From NCBI GenBank assembly GCA_013115135.1, contig JABANP010000032.1, positions 1 to 64,000 on the forward strand: a stretch of DNA of 64,000 nucleotides, in the 5' to 3' direction. This DNA comes from Perkinsus olseni (taxonomy: Eukaryota; Perkinsozoa; Perkinsida; Perkinsidae). The number at the start of each line of letters is the position of its first letter. Position 1 is the first letter of the stretch. The notes beneath the pieces are model-generated. The model did no database searches. It was not told where the DNA came from and saw nothing but the letters and a program-made list of their open reading frames with translations. Position numbers and translations under genes: made by a program. This document shows, in pieces, positions 9,981 through 20,316 of this stretch.

Positions 9981-10437
9981 GAGCCGCAGGTATCAGGCCA
10001 ACCCGCTGAATATTCGCGGAATTGAATCACTTTTTGAGACCTACTAAATTTCTGCCAGGGGAATTTGGGCACACGCCTCGGCGTGTGTGCCTTCAACAAA
10101 GTATGGCTCATCAAAGATACAAACAAGATGTAAACCGCACTGCTTCAAAAACACAACAAAATTGAGTCAAAATCCTCCGCGAAGTTAATGGTTGCTGGGC
10201 CACGAAGCAAAGCATGTTCGGGATTGTATGGGTCCGGTATCAGCTCGCAACTGACATGTAACGACCCTCCATCGCGTGTAGCGGATACTTCTTCAGTTCG
10301 GGCAATCTAATTGATGCCAAAAGATAACGAACTAGCTGTAGTATGGCTGCAATACTAACGATGATCACTTCTTCAGAGTTTCCAAGTTGATATAGCAGCT
10401 TTCAAGCCCCCTTATCACAGCCTTCAACTCAGCGACA
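9981..10437. other. Region upstream of the lplA remnant
   Basis: No lipoate-ligase N-terminal exon is found. A GC-rich imperfect hairpin ('ggcacacgcc' / 'ggcgtgtgtgcc') lies at about 10070-10092. Confidence 0.4.
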
Positions 10438-10992
10438 TTAATGTGCCACGTGCTTTCTCGGAGAAGCCATAAGCTCAGCAGTGGTCTCAACCGGAGGCTC
10501 AGCAGTGGTCTCAACCGGAGGCTCAGCAGTGGTCTCGACAGGAGGCTCAGCAGTGGTCTCGACAGGAGGCTCATCAGTGGTCTCGACCGGGGGTACCGCA
10601 GTGGTCTCAACCGGAGCCTCCGAGGAAGATGCAGTGGTAGGCATCTGAGGCCCTAGAGTCCCGCTATCTCCCTCGTCAGGTAGCTCCGTCAGGTCAACAC
10701 TATCTCCTTGGGCTATAGGGATCTCCGTGGACGTGCTGCCATCGCAATATAAGGGCTCCAGCACGTCATCATCGCAGCTTGAGTCGTTCGGTTGGAAGCA
10801 TGTAGACCCGTCATCCCTGACGTAAAGGCCGAAGCACACTGAGGGACTTTGCCAATACTTGCAATACGAGCCATGGCTCTGAGGATCGTTAGCACAGGCC
10901 TCAGTTTCACTGCAAACGATGGAGCAGGCAACCTCTTGCCCATCGGCGGCAAACACCAACATTTGAAGAGTTGCAAAGGCAAGTCGCAACAT
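10438..10992 (-). CDS. Secreted Cys-rich protein with short PPVETTAE repeat tail
   Basis: Unknown function. Starting at the methionine before MLRLAFATLQMLVFAADG gives a signal peptide; a methionine 16 codons upstream (11040) is less likely. A Cys-rich domain of about 65 residues follows, with 'ACANDPQSHGSYCKYWQ', 'CFGLYVRDDGS', 'CFQPNDSSCDDD' and a final 'LYC'. It is near identical in layout to the domain of the larger neighbour at 11325-14064. Then come an acidic linker and only six or seven copies of the 8-residue PPVETTAE-type repeat. This is the small partner of a tandem pair in the same orientation. The Thr-rich tail could be O-glycosylated, mucin-like. That is an inference. Confidence 0.75.
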   Translation of the reverse strand: MLRLAFATLQMLVFAADGQEVACSIVCSETEACANDPQSHGSYCKYWQSPSVCFGLYVRDDGSTCFQPNDSSCDDDVLEPLYCDGSTSTEIPIAQGDSVDLTELPDEGDSGTLGPQMPTTASSSEAPVETTAVPPVETTDEPPVETTAEPPVETTAEPPVETTAEPPVETTAELMASPRKHVAH

Positions 10993-11324
10993 ACGAACAC
11001 AGCCGGGACAAAGACAACAACCTGCAGAGAAACATGCCACAGGGCTAGGGACTAATATATCAGCGATAAACTAGCTGAGAAGCGATCAGATTGTCCAACA
11101 CTAGACTCTCACACTGCTAGAAACTATGTATTCACAGTACGGCTACTCGAAAAATCAATATAGAATTCAAATAGATAGGCATGCATACTAATTGTCACCA
11201 TATTATTGGTGGTCAATTTGGAACAGACTGGAACATTGAATAGTTTCGAAAAAAATCAAGACAAGCTAGGTGATGGGTTGCACTCCTCTGAGGCACAGGT
11301 GTGACCATTAAAGTGAATATATGG
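10993..11324. other. Spacer between the two repeat-tail genes
   Basis: No gene recognised. AT-richer than its neighbours and likely to hold the 3' end of the large gene and the promoter of the small one. Confidence 0.4.
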
Positions 11325-14064
11325 TTAGCGTCGGAAGTTAGGTTTGGTTTCAACCGTTGGCTCGGCTGTAGTCTCAATTGGAGGCTCAGTAGTGTTCTCA
11401 ACCGAAGGCTCAGCAGTGGTCTCAACCCGAGATTCAGCAGTAGTCTCAACTGGAGGTTCGGCAGTTGTCTCCACCGGCGGTTGAACAGCGGTCTCAACCG
11501 GTGGTTCAGCAGTGGTCTCAACCGGAGGCTCAGCAGTGGTCTCAACCGGAGGCTCAGCAGTAGTCTCAACCGGAGGTACGGCAGTGGTCTCAACTGGAGG
11601 TTCAGCAGTAGTGTCAACCGGAGGTACGACAGTGGTCTCAACCGGAGGCACGGCAGTGGTCTCAACCGAAGGCTCAGCAGTGGTCTCAACCGGAGGCTCA
11701 GCAGTGGTCTCAACCGGAGGCTCAGCAGTGGTCTCAACCGGAGGCTCAGCAGTGGTCTCAACCGGAGGCTCAGCAGTAGTCTCAACCGGAGGTACGGCAG
11801 TGGTCTCAACTGGAGGTTCAGCAGTAGTGTCAACCGGAGGTACGACAGTGGTCTCAACCGGAGGCACGGCAGTGGTCTCAACCGGAGGTACGGCAGTCGT
11901 ATCAACCGGAGGCTCAGCAGTAGTCTCAACCAGCGGTTCAGCAGTAGTCTCAACTGGCGGTTCAGCAGTAGTCTCAACTGGCGGTTCAGCAGTAGTCTCA
12001 ACCGAGGGCTCAGCAGTGGTCTCAACCGGAGGCTCAGCAGTAGTCTCAACTGTCGGTTCAGCAGTAGTCTCAACCGAAGGCTCAGCAGTGGTCTCAACCG
12101 GAGGCTCGGCAGTGGTCTCAACCGGAGGCTCGGCAGTAGTCTCAACCGAAGGCTCAGCAGTAGTCTCAACCGAAGGCTCGGCAGTGGTCTCAACTGGGGG
12201 TTCGGCAGTAGTCTCAACCGGAGGTACGACAGTGGTCTCAACTGGCGGTTCAGCAGTAGTCTCAACCGAGGGCTCAGCAGTAGTCTCAACCGAGGGCTCA
12301 GCGGTAGTCTCCAGCGGAGGTACGACAGTAGTCTCAACCGGAGGCTCAGCAGTGGTCTCAACCGGAGGCTCAGCAGTGGTCTCAACCGGAGCTACGGCAG
12401 TAGTCTCAACCGGAGCTACGGCAGTAGTCTCAACCGGAGGCTCAGCAGTCGTCTCAACCGGAGCCTCAGCGGTGGTCTCAACCGGAGGCTCAGCAGTAGT
12501 CTCAACCTGAGGCTCAGCGGTGGTCTCAACCGGAGGCTCAGCAGTGGTCTCAACCGGAGGTACGGCAGGAGTCTCGAACGGAGGCTCAGCAGTGGTCTCA
12601 ACCGGAGCTACGGCAGTAGTCTCAACCGGAGGCTCAGCAGTGGTCTCAACCGGAGCTACGGCAGTAGTCTCAACCGGAGGCTCAGCAGTAGTCTCAACCG
12701 GAGGCTCAGCAGTAGTCTCAACCGGGGCGTCAGCAGTCGTCTCAACCTGAGGCTCAGCGGTGGTCTCAATTGGAGGTTCAGCAGTAGTCTCAACCGGCGG
12801 CTCGGTGATGTCAGTCACATCATCGTCTGGCAAACTATCTCCGTCAGCGACGAGAGGCTCAGTGGTGCTGAGCGGAACCGATGAACCAGCAGAGGTCTCA
12901 GCCGAAGGCTCGGCGGTGGTCTCAACCGAAGGCTCCGCAGTAGTCTCGACCGGAGGCTCTGCAGTGGTCTCGATCGATGGTACGGCAGTAGTCTCAACCG
13001 GAGGTACGGCAGTGGTCTCAACCGGAGGTACGGCAGTGGTCTCGAGCGGAGGCTCAGCAGTGGTCTCGACCGGAGGCTCAGCAGTGGTCTCGACCGGAGG
13101 CTCGGCAGTGGTCTCGACCGGAGGCTCAGCAGTGGTCTCGACCGGAGGCTCTGCAGTGGTCTCGATCGGAGGTACGGCAGTAGTCTCAACCGGAGGTACG
13201 GCAGTGGTCTCGACCGGAGGCTCAGCAGGGGTCTCGACCGGAGGCTCAGCAGTGGTCTCGACCGGAGGCTCAGCAGTGGTCTCGACCGGAGACTCAGCAG
13301 TAGTTTGAACCGGAGGCTCGGCAGTGGTCTCGACCGGAGGCTCAGCAGTAGTTTGAACCGGAGGCTCGGCAGTGGTCTCGACCGGAGGCTCAGCAGTGGT
13401 CTCGACCGGAGGCTCAGCAGTGGTCTCGACCGGAGGCTCAGCAGTGGTCTCGACCGGAGGCTCAGCAGTGGTCTCGACCGGAGGCTCAGCAGTGGTCTCG
13501 ACCGGAGGCTCAGCAGTGGTCTCGACCGGAGGCTCAGCAGTAGTCTCGAACCGGAGGCTCGGCAGTGGTCTCAACCGGAGGCTCGGCAGTGGTCTCAACC
13601 GGAGGCTCGGCAGTGGTCTCTACCGGAGGCTCGGCAGTGGTCTCTACCGGAGGCTCGGCAGTGGTCTCTACCGGAGGCTCGGCAGTGGTCTCGACCTGAG
13701 GTTCGGCGGTGGTTTCAACCGGAGTTTCAGCAGAATCATCGTGCTCATTGTCTGGTAGGCTATCACCACCAGCAATTGGGGATTCAGTGGTGAGAGTGGG
13801 GGCTTCGACACACAGCATTGGTTCTAGAGCACTGTCATCACACGTGGGATCATTGGGCTGGTAGCACAGAGAGCCGTTGTCCCGAACGTAGAAACCGAAA
13901 CATGTAGACGTTGTCTGCCAGTATTTACAGTATGAACCATGAGCTTGAGGATCGTTAACACAGCTTGCCGTAGACTCACATGCGGACGTGCATGTGTAGT
14001 TCGGATCAACTGGAGTTAGGGCGGCTGCATAACACAGGAGGGCTGAGAAGACTGTCGAGAACAT
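11325..14064 (-). CDS. Giant secreted Cys-domain / (PPVETTAE)n protein
   Basis: About 910 residues: a signal peptide (MFSTVFSALLCYAAALTPV), a Cys-rich domain with 'SCVNDPQAHGSYCKYWQ', 'CFGFYVRDNGSLCYQPND' and 'CDDSALEPMLC', an acidic linker, then roughly 90-100 copies of an 8-residue unit (PPVETTAE with A/V, S and E variants), ending at 11325 after 'KPNFRR'. One extra A at 13549-13550 ('gtctcgaaccgg' where all others read 'gtctcgaccgg') shifts the frame within the array; reading through it restores one continuous protein. The 24-bp unit leaves other frames on both strands open, but only this strand has a signal peptide and Cys domain. A decayed second linker around 12800-12900 ('DGDSLPDDD', compare 'GGDSLPDNE' at the N-terminus) suggests that two genes fused by unequal exchange. 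Probably an extracellular, mucin-like protein. Confidence 0.75.
11340..13730 (-). repeat. 24-bp coding tandem repeat array
   Basis: About 100 copies of a 24-bp unit, consensus on the plus strand 'ggctcagcagtggtctcaac' plus 'cgga'. Variants fall in blocks: a 'ctcgac' type dominates 13030-13550 and a 'ctcaac' type 11500-12780. One non-repeat island lies at 12805-12895. Block structure indicates local amplification by unequal crossing over or slippage. Confidence 0.95.
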
Positions 14065-15430
14065 GGGAAAGTCTTAGAGAAGACAATGAACTAATGCGAG
14101 TCATCGCGTGCGCTTTGAAAATAGTGGACAAGGCAGAACAACTTTGGTACTCCTTGCAGTTCGTCTCTGGTGATGGGCGTTACAGGGCGGGTAACATGTA
14201 ACGCTTGGGCGGGCGAGCACCTAATTCCCTACACAGTTTCTGTCCCCGTCATCTTTCCAACCCACGAAGGGGCCTTAGTATTGGCTTGTGATATACTACC
14301 CAAGCCCTCGAACCTCCGAGTTTACATGGCTCGAGCATGGTCGTTAGAATCGTAATTTACGATTCGTGAGTCAATGTTGCGGTGTGCTGCATGTGGAACT
14401 CTTCAACGCAAGTATCCGTGTGGAAAAAACACTTATAGCACGGCGCTCACCGTCCGTCCATGAGCAATATTACATGCTACATGTGCTCTCTGATTCAATG
14501 GGGCTCCCTGAAATCGGACAAATTACGATTGAGAAGCGCTTATCTCGTGACCATCACTCATATTGGTAGTGGTATACCTGAGTGTAATGTTGGCTACAGT
14601 GGGCGACGGAATATTCCTCGCTCGCTGGCCCGATGGAATCTTCTCCAGACATATCTTACTGTTTCGAAGCGCCGCATCTTGGTTGCGCGTCCTGTCTGTG
14701 CGCGGTCTTTCTCTTCGTAATGGTATGTTTGGTTCGAAGAATAAGCGTCATACCTCTATAGCTGAATCTCCAATTGAGCACATCGGCAAGAGCTTGACTC
14801 AGCCGGAACCGGCATTGGACTATAAACTCACACACACCTCTATAGCTGCAACAACTCTGCAACAAGGCTGGAAATATGTACTGCTACTACTCTTCCTGGG
14901 CGCAGGCAGATATAGATCTAACAATGTGAGTAAGTGAATGTTGTGCTCCAGTTGTCCCGTACATATGCACTGCATATGCCTGCACGGTTGTACGGTAGAT
15001 AATACTACCGTGCAGGCTCTTTGTCTTCGCTAGTGAGAGGCCCTCGCTAATAGGGAAACACTATCCGCACGTCTAGTTCCCGCCCCGTTACTGTTGAGAA
15101 ATGAGCAGCACAGGGGCCGAACTCAAAGCTAAGTGACTCATAACCCAATCTAAGTTTTATTCACTTGCTCACAGAAGTCCTCACAAATCACGAGTACGGG
15201 ACTACCACAAAGGAGACAGCTTTGTGTTGGGATATTTTCTAAAAACGCTGAAGCTTCCGATAACGATTGGCGCTAGCTGTGCGAGCTCGGAGATATGGGT
15301 CGAGATCCTGTAGCTTAACAGATAATACGGAAGCCTCTGGCCTCGTTGATTCTCCCTTCGGTGAATCTGATTTTGTAATTCACCTTTTGCCTCGTAGGTT
15401 ATTATTATTATTCAGTACTAAGCCGAAATA
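14065..15430. other. Intergenic between repeat families
   Basis: No gene recognised in 1.37 kb. It holds a hairpin at 14978-15017 (left arm gcctgcacgg, right arm ctaccgtgcaggc) and a short ATT run at 15402-15412 just before the next start codon. Confidence 0.45.
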
Positions 15431-16624
15431 ATGGCAGGATTTCTAGAAACTTTGGTATCTGACCTCAACAACCTAGCAACTGACGTCAGTGCTTCTCTTG
15501 GCGATTTAGCGGATGCAACTGCTCCTGGTCAATCGAAGTCTGCGCCTTCAAGGGGAGCTAGCAACATGGATGCGAAGACATCTGGTGGTTCAGCTGGTTC
15601 GGTTTCTGATGCTCCGAGCGGACCGGCTACGGCTGCTGCCACGGCCAGCAATACAACAACTACTGCTACTCCTACTATGGCTGGTGATACAGGGACTGCT
15701 GGTACTGGTGCAGCTCGTAACCCAGGTCTTGGTGGAGCTGGTATAGCGGTTAATTCTGCCCTGAGTGGAGCTCGCATTGCGGTTAACTCGGCCCTGCGTG
15801 GAGCTGGTATCGCTGCTAACTCCGCTCTACGAGGAGCCAGTAGTGCCCGTGACTCTGCAGTTGGCGGTGCTAACATTGCAAAGGATGCTGCTGTCGGCGG
15901 GGCACGCATTGCCGTCGGCAGCGCGGCTAGGGGTGCCCAGATCGGTGTCGACAGTGCGGTTCGTGGCGCTCAGCACGATGTTGATAATGCGGTCCGCGGT
16001 GCCTCGCTTGGTGTGAGCAACGGTGCTAGAGGTGCCCAGATCGGTGTCGACAGTGCGGTCCGTGGTGCTCAGATTGATGTTGATAATGCGGTACGCGGTG
16101 CCTCGCTTGGTGTGAGCAACGGTGCTAGAGGTGCCCAGATCGGTGTCGACAGTGCGGTTCGTGGTGCTCAACATGATGTTGATCATGCGGTACGCGGTGC
16201 CTCGCTTGGTGTGAGCAACGGTGCTAGAGGTGCCCAGATCGGTGTCGACAGTGCGGTTCGTGGTGCTCAACATGATGTTGATCATGCGGTACGCGGTGCC
16301 TCGCTTGGTGTGAGCAACGGTGCTAGAGGTGCCCAGATCGGTGTCGACAGTGCGGTTCGTGGTGCTCAGATTGATGTTAATAATGCGGTACGCGGTGCCT
16401 CGCTTGGTGTGAGCAACGGTGCTAGAGGTGCCCAGATCGGTGTCGATAGTGCGGTTCGTGGCGCTCAGCACGATGTTGATAATGCAGTCCGCGGTGCCTC
16501 GCTTGGTGTGAGTAACGGTGCTAGAGGTGCCCAGATCGGTGTCGACAGTGCCGTTCGTGGTGCTCAGATTGATGTTGATCATGCGGTACGCGGTGCTTCG
16601 GTTGGTCCGGGCAACAGTGCTTAA
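15431..16624 (+). CDS. 11-residue-repeat protein, gene 1
   Basis: 397 residues, single exon, no signal peptide. The N-terminus 'MAGFLETLVSDLNNLATDVS' is shared in form with genes 2 and 3 ('MGFLxDLTSDxxKLAxDVT'). After a low-complexity Ala/Thr/Gly linker, the rest is a continuous run of 11-residue units of the type RGAQIGVDSAV, arranged in a 33-residue higher-order repeat of three different units (RGAQIGVDSAV, RGAQHDVDNAV, RGASLGVSNGA). Eleven-residue periodicity fits an amphipathic 11/3 helix, as in alpha-synuclein, apolipoproteins and group 3 LEA proteins. A membrane-surface or desiccation-type role is therefore possible but unproven. Head of a three-gene tandem family in one orientation. 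Confidence 0.8.
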   Translation: MAGFLETLVSDLNNLATDVSASLGDLADATAPGQSKSAPSRGASNMDAKTSGGSAGSVSDAPSGPATAAATASNTTTTATPTMAGDTGTAGTGAARNPGLGGAGIAVNSALSGARIAVNSALRGAGIAANSALRGASSARDSAVGGANIAKDAAVGGARIAVGSAARGAQIGVDSAVRGAQHDVDNAVRGASLGVSNGARGAQIGVDSAVRGAQIDVDNAVRGASLGVSNGARGAQIGVDSAVRGAQHDVDHAVRGASLGVSNGARGAQIGVDSAVRGAQHDVDHAVRGASLGVSNGARGAQIGVDSAVRGAQIDVNNAVRGASLGVSNGARGAQIGVDSAVRGAQHDVDNAVRGASLGVSNGARGAQIGVDSAVRGAQIDVDHAVRGASVGPGNSA

Positions 16625-16644
16625 ATTATGACGTTGTCATATCA

Positions 16645-16935
16645 CGTAGAGTGGTTCTAGTCGTTACTGTCAAAAAAATTTATCTGGAGACGGCTGTCAG
16701 AAGGATGGCCAAAACACTTTTGTCTGACATTTTCCCCGCTGGCTAGACTCGAATTCTGCTCGAGCTATGCGTAATCAACTTTCAGACAGTCAGAACTTTC
16801 CTTGTCCTTTTTCAAGGGGCATAGGCATTCTCATATCGAGTTCACTTTATTCTAAATTGGCTTGCGTTGAACGGAGTTTGTGGGACTTGGAGCGAGGCGT
16901 TGAATGTCACACTTGACTTCATAGCCCTCGACTTG
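16645..16935 (+). repeat. Duplicated 3' flank, copy A
   Basis: Closely matches 18325-18615 over about 290 bp, for example 'gctcgagctatgcgtaatca' and 'attggcttgcgttgaacgga'. It begins just after the stop of 11-mer gene 1, so the duplication unit contained a gene plus its downstream DNA. It may include a conserved 3' untranslated region. Confidence 0.85.
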
Positions 16936-17423
16936 GGATTATGAGGAAGGCCGTAGCGTCCGAAGTGGTGCGCCGATACAGGGATGGTGCTACCGCAGTT
17001 GAGCGCAGCGTCACGGTGAGGCGTGGCTTCAGTCACGTGGGGCTGAAGTACCTTATTCTCTCTTACTCCCTCGTCGTGGCGCCTTGGCCAATCGGATAGT
17101 TCAACACGAAGCGAATGCTTTAGTGCTGCGACATGGACCTTCAATGTAACCAATTCGGCCACGGCGTTGGACTCTGAACTGAGTCAGACACTCGGAGCAC
17201 TCCGCTATGGCTACGACGTCATATTACTCCGCTAAAAGTCAAATTCCCGTTGCCCCAGAAGTATCAGGAGACACCTGCCACAAATAGTGTATCACAAAGC
17301 TTTTTCCGACGCTTCGTGCATGGTGTCACAGCCGCGTGATGATCATAGCGCAAGAAGACGCTCATACGCGCAGAGTAGCTCAATTTCTGCCTCAGAATTC
17401 ATACTTATTTTTCACATTACACC

Positions 17424-18297
17424 ATGGGGTTTCTTGTCGATTTGACTTCTGATATCACCAAGCTCGCCACAGATGTGACTAATTCCGCGCTCGACTTGGC
17501 CAATGCTGCAACGGCTACTAGCGCGGATGGGAGTGCCGCGGTTACCAATGATGCTGGAGCTCGGTTCCCAGTCTGCTGATGCGCATGGTTCTGCGGTTGC
17601 GACAGCAGCACGTGCCGCTGGTGCCTCAGTTCGTGGAGCTGCACATGCCACGGGTGACTCAGTTCGTGGAGCTGCACATGTCACTGGTGACTCGGTTCGT
17701 GGAGCTGCACATGCCACTGGTGATTCAGTTCGTGCAGCTGCACATGCCACTGGTGATCCAGTTCGCGGAGCTGCACATGCCACTGGTGATTCAATTCGCA
17801 CAGCTGCACATGCTACTGGTGACTCGATTCGCACAGCTGCACATGCCACTGGTGATCCAGTTCGTACGGCTGCCCATGCCACTGGTGACTCAGTTCGTAC
17901 AGCTGCACATGCCACTGGTGACTCACTTCGTACAGCTGCACATGCCACCGGTGATCCAGTTCGCGGAGCTGCACATGCCACTGGTGATTCAATTCGTACG
18001 TCTGCACATGCTACTGGTGACTCGATTCGCACAGCTGCACATGCCACTGGTGATCCAGTTCGTACGGCTGCCCATGCCACTGGTGACTCAGTTCGTACAG
18101 CTGCACATCTCACTGGTGATTCAGTTCGTGGAGCTGCACATGCTACGGGCGATTCAGCGCGTATTGTTGGTCGTGCATGCGGTAGCGATGTCAGAGACGC
18201 TAGTCACGCCGCTGGTCGAAGCGTCCGTGACGCTGGGCACGCTGGAGGTCGAGCCATCCACGACAGTGTCCGCACGCTATTCAGAGGCAGCCCGTAA
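17424..18297 (+). CDS. 11-residue-repeat protein, gene 2 (frame break)
   Basis: The N-terminal part from ATG 17424 (MGFLVDLTSDITKLATDVTN) matches genes 1 and 3, but its frame stops at TGA 17577-17579. The repeat part continues in another frame from about 17560 as units of the type VRGAAHATGDS, roughly 20 copies, then 'CGSDVRDASHAAGRS' and a stop near 18297. Compared with gene 3 at the same place, an indel around 'gctcggttcccag' (17557-17571) shifts the frame. This may be a true mutation, a programmed shift or a sequencing error. Splicing cannot repair it with a normal intron. Joined, the product would be about 290 residues with the same 11-residue periodicity. Confidence 0.7.
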
Positions 18298-18324
18298 GAT
18301 TATTGTTCAACTTACGGCATGTAA

Positions 18325-18615
18325 TGTCTCGTAAAGTGATTCTCTCGTTACTGCCGAGAATTTCTATCAATAGATGGCTTTCATAAGGATGGCCTAAACA
18401 CTTTCTCTGACGGTCTTACCGCTGGCTAGACTCCATTTTTGCTCGAGCTATGCGTAATCAACGCTCAGACCGTCCAAACTTTCCTTGTCCTGATTCAAGG
18501 GGCACAGGTCTTTCATATCGAGTTTACTTTGTTCTAAATTGGCTTGCGTTGAACGGAGTTTGAGGGACTTGGAACGATGCGTTAAATGTCACACTTGACT
18601 TCACAGGCCTCGAAT
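18325..18615 (+). repeat. Duplicated 3' flank, copy B
   Basis: Second copy of the sequence described at 16645-16935, directly after the stop of 11-mer gene 2. No third copy follows gene 3. Confidence 0.85.
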
Positions 18616-19173
18616 TAATAAGTGGGTTGGAAGAGCACTTCCGTGAGTCGAAAGGTCTCGATCCGGGAACCGGAACTCGGGTTTGCCTGAACTCGAGGGC
18701 ATAGGAGTATACTCAGTATAGATAGGTGCCCAGTTTGCTAAATTCTACTAAAGCCTTACTCTAGTAACTCTTTAAAGAGTTGCAGTTGAGTTACGGATAA
18801 GCCGACCTACTTTTTTTCTTAACTAGAGTCGCCTCAAATTACCTTAAAGTTGAGGCGCTGCCAGATATTCACTCAAGTTGTGTAACCGGGATTACTTTGA
18901 CCCAGGTTACTTCGGCAAAACTCTAGTACAACACGTGAATACCAATGAGGGCTCCGGAGTAGCCCATCGTACGAAGCCTCGATTATACGTGGGATGTCCC
19001 ATGTCGGTTGGGCGTTATTTCACATTATGATTGATGCGAGCTTTGTGAGTCACAAATTGGGACACAAAGCTAGTGGAATAAGGTGATGCTAGTACAGACT
19101 TGATATCCAGTTTGGCACGTCCAATTGAAACAATTTCCGTGTCAGTTTTACAACAAGATCGTCGTTGTACACA
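18616..19173. other. Intergenic before 11-mer gene 3
   Basis: No gene recognised. It should contain the promoter of gene 3. Confidence 0.4.
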
Positions 19174-19668
19174 ATGGGATTTCTTTCCGACTTGACTTCT
19201 GATGTGAACAAGCTCGCCGCAGATGTAACTACCTCTGCTAGTAACTTTGCCAACGCTGCCTCTGCGACCAGTGGACGAGTTAGTGCCGCGGCCACTAAAG
19301 ACGCCGAATGTGCTCGTCAAAATGCTGTTAACAATGGTGCCGCAGTCAGATCGTCTGCTCATGCTACTGGTGACTCGATCCGCACAACTGCGCGTGCTGC
19401 TGCAGATTCAGTGAGGGCATCTGCCCGCGGTACTGCCGACTCGGCTCGTGTGGCTGGTCGTGCTACTGCTGACTCGGCCCGCGCGGCTGGTCATGCTACT
19501 GCTGACTCGGCCCGCGCGGCTGGTCATGCTACTGCCGATTCGGCTCGTGCGACTGGTCATTGTACTGCAAACTCGGCTCGTGCGGCTGGTCGTGCTACTG
19601 CTGATTCGGCTCGTGCTGCTGGTCGTGCTGCTGCTGATTCAGCCCGTGCGGCCGTCCGTTCTTCCTAG
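19174..19668 (+). CDS. 11-residue-repeat protein, gene 3
   Basis: 164 residues from the methionine at 19174 (MGFLSDLTSDVNKLAADVT), chosen because it aligns with genes 1 and 2. A methionine three codons upstream is in frame. The body is about eleven units of the type ARAAGHATADS, each 11 residues, rich in Ala with Arg and Asp at fixed positions. The region 'VRSSAHATGDSIRT' is almost a gene-2 unit, tying the two together. The frame is intact. The shortest member, with no signal peptide or membrane segment. Confidence 0.8.
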   Translation: MGFLSDLTSDVNKLAADVTTSASNFANAASATSGRVSAAATKDAECARQNAVNNGAAVRSSAHATGDSIRTTARAAADSVRASARGTADSARVAGRATADSARAAGHATADSARAAGHATADSARATGHCTANSARAAGRATADSARAAGRAAADSARAAVRSS

Positions 19669-20316
19669 GCGTGAACATAGCTTGGGTTGTGCACAGGATC
19701 TGTATTCGTAACATCCGATATGGATCCGTGGTCAGTATCCGCATAATGCTGCGGGTCACAATATACTGATGTTAGATACACTGCTGCCCAGTTTCTAATC
19801 ACTAAATGTTACTGGATCACAGTTAACATTCTGTGAAAGATACTCAATTTCGTTTCCTTGCCTGGGCCTTGCATATTAGTCAATTAGAAAACTTTTATTC
19901 TCTGGTGAACTAGATGGCATGTTATATACTCTTAGAGCGCCTTCAGTTTTTCTCTGGAATCCATTCAGTTCACTCTGAGGGGAGTGGCCCGCCTCCACCA
20001 CCAATCGACCCCACGTGATCATCGTCACACCTAGAAAAGTGGTCCAAGCGACCCCTCGCTCGAGGCTAACTACGAGCGGGACAGGGAAAAGGACACTAGA
20101 AGGCTGACTCGCGGAGTGTCATATTGTGTTCGTCTCGCAAGCGCGAGATCATGACGCGAATCCATACACGTGATGCGCCTTCGGATCTTCCTCACCAACT
20201 GCATTTGCTTGGCGTTATCTCAGATTAACACCACAGATCAGTGAGTGAGAAATGTGTAAACGTGTAAACAGTGATGAAGGTGTCGGCATTTCCCGAGGAG
20301 GATCCATCTTCTCTCG
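19669..20316. other. Convergent intergenic region before RPB2
   Basis: 3' regions of the 11-mer gene 3 (plus) and RPB2 (minus) meet here. Nothing else is supported. Confidence 0.45.

Noticed and set aside
11340..13730. CRISPR-like array
   Set aside because: There are no spacers; the units are contiguous 24-bp coding repeats in a eukaryotic secreted protein.
11301..13793. Long plus-strand frames through the repeat array (Ser/Arg/Leu and Val/Ser/Gly repeats)
   Set aside because: A 24-bp unit without stops keeps several frames open on both strands. Only the minus strand has a signal peptide and a Cys-rich domain shared with the neighbour.
15827..16582. Minus-strand frame of Thr-rich repeats opposite 11-mer gene 1
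   Set aside because: It is the antisense of the coding repeat, with no start context or domain. The plus strand has the conserved N-terminus shared by three genes.
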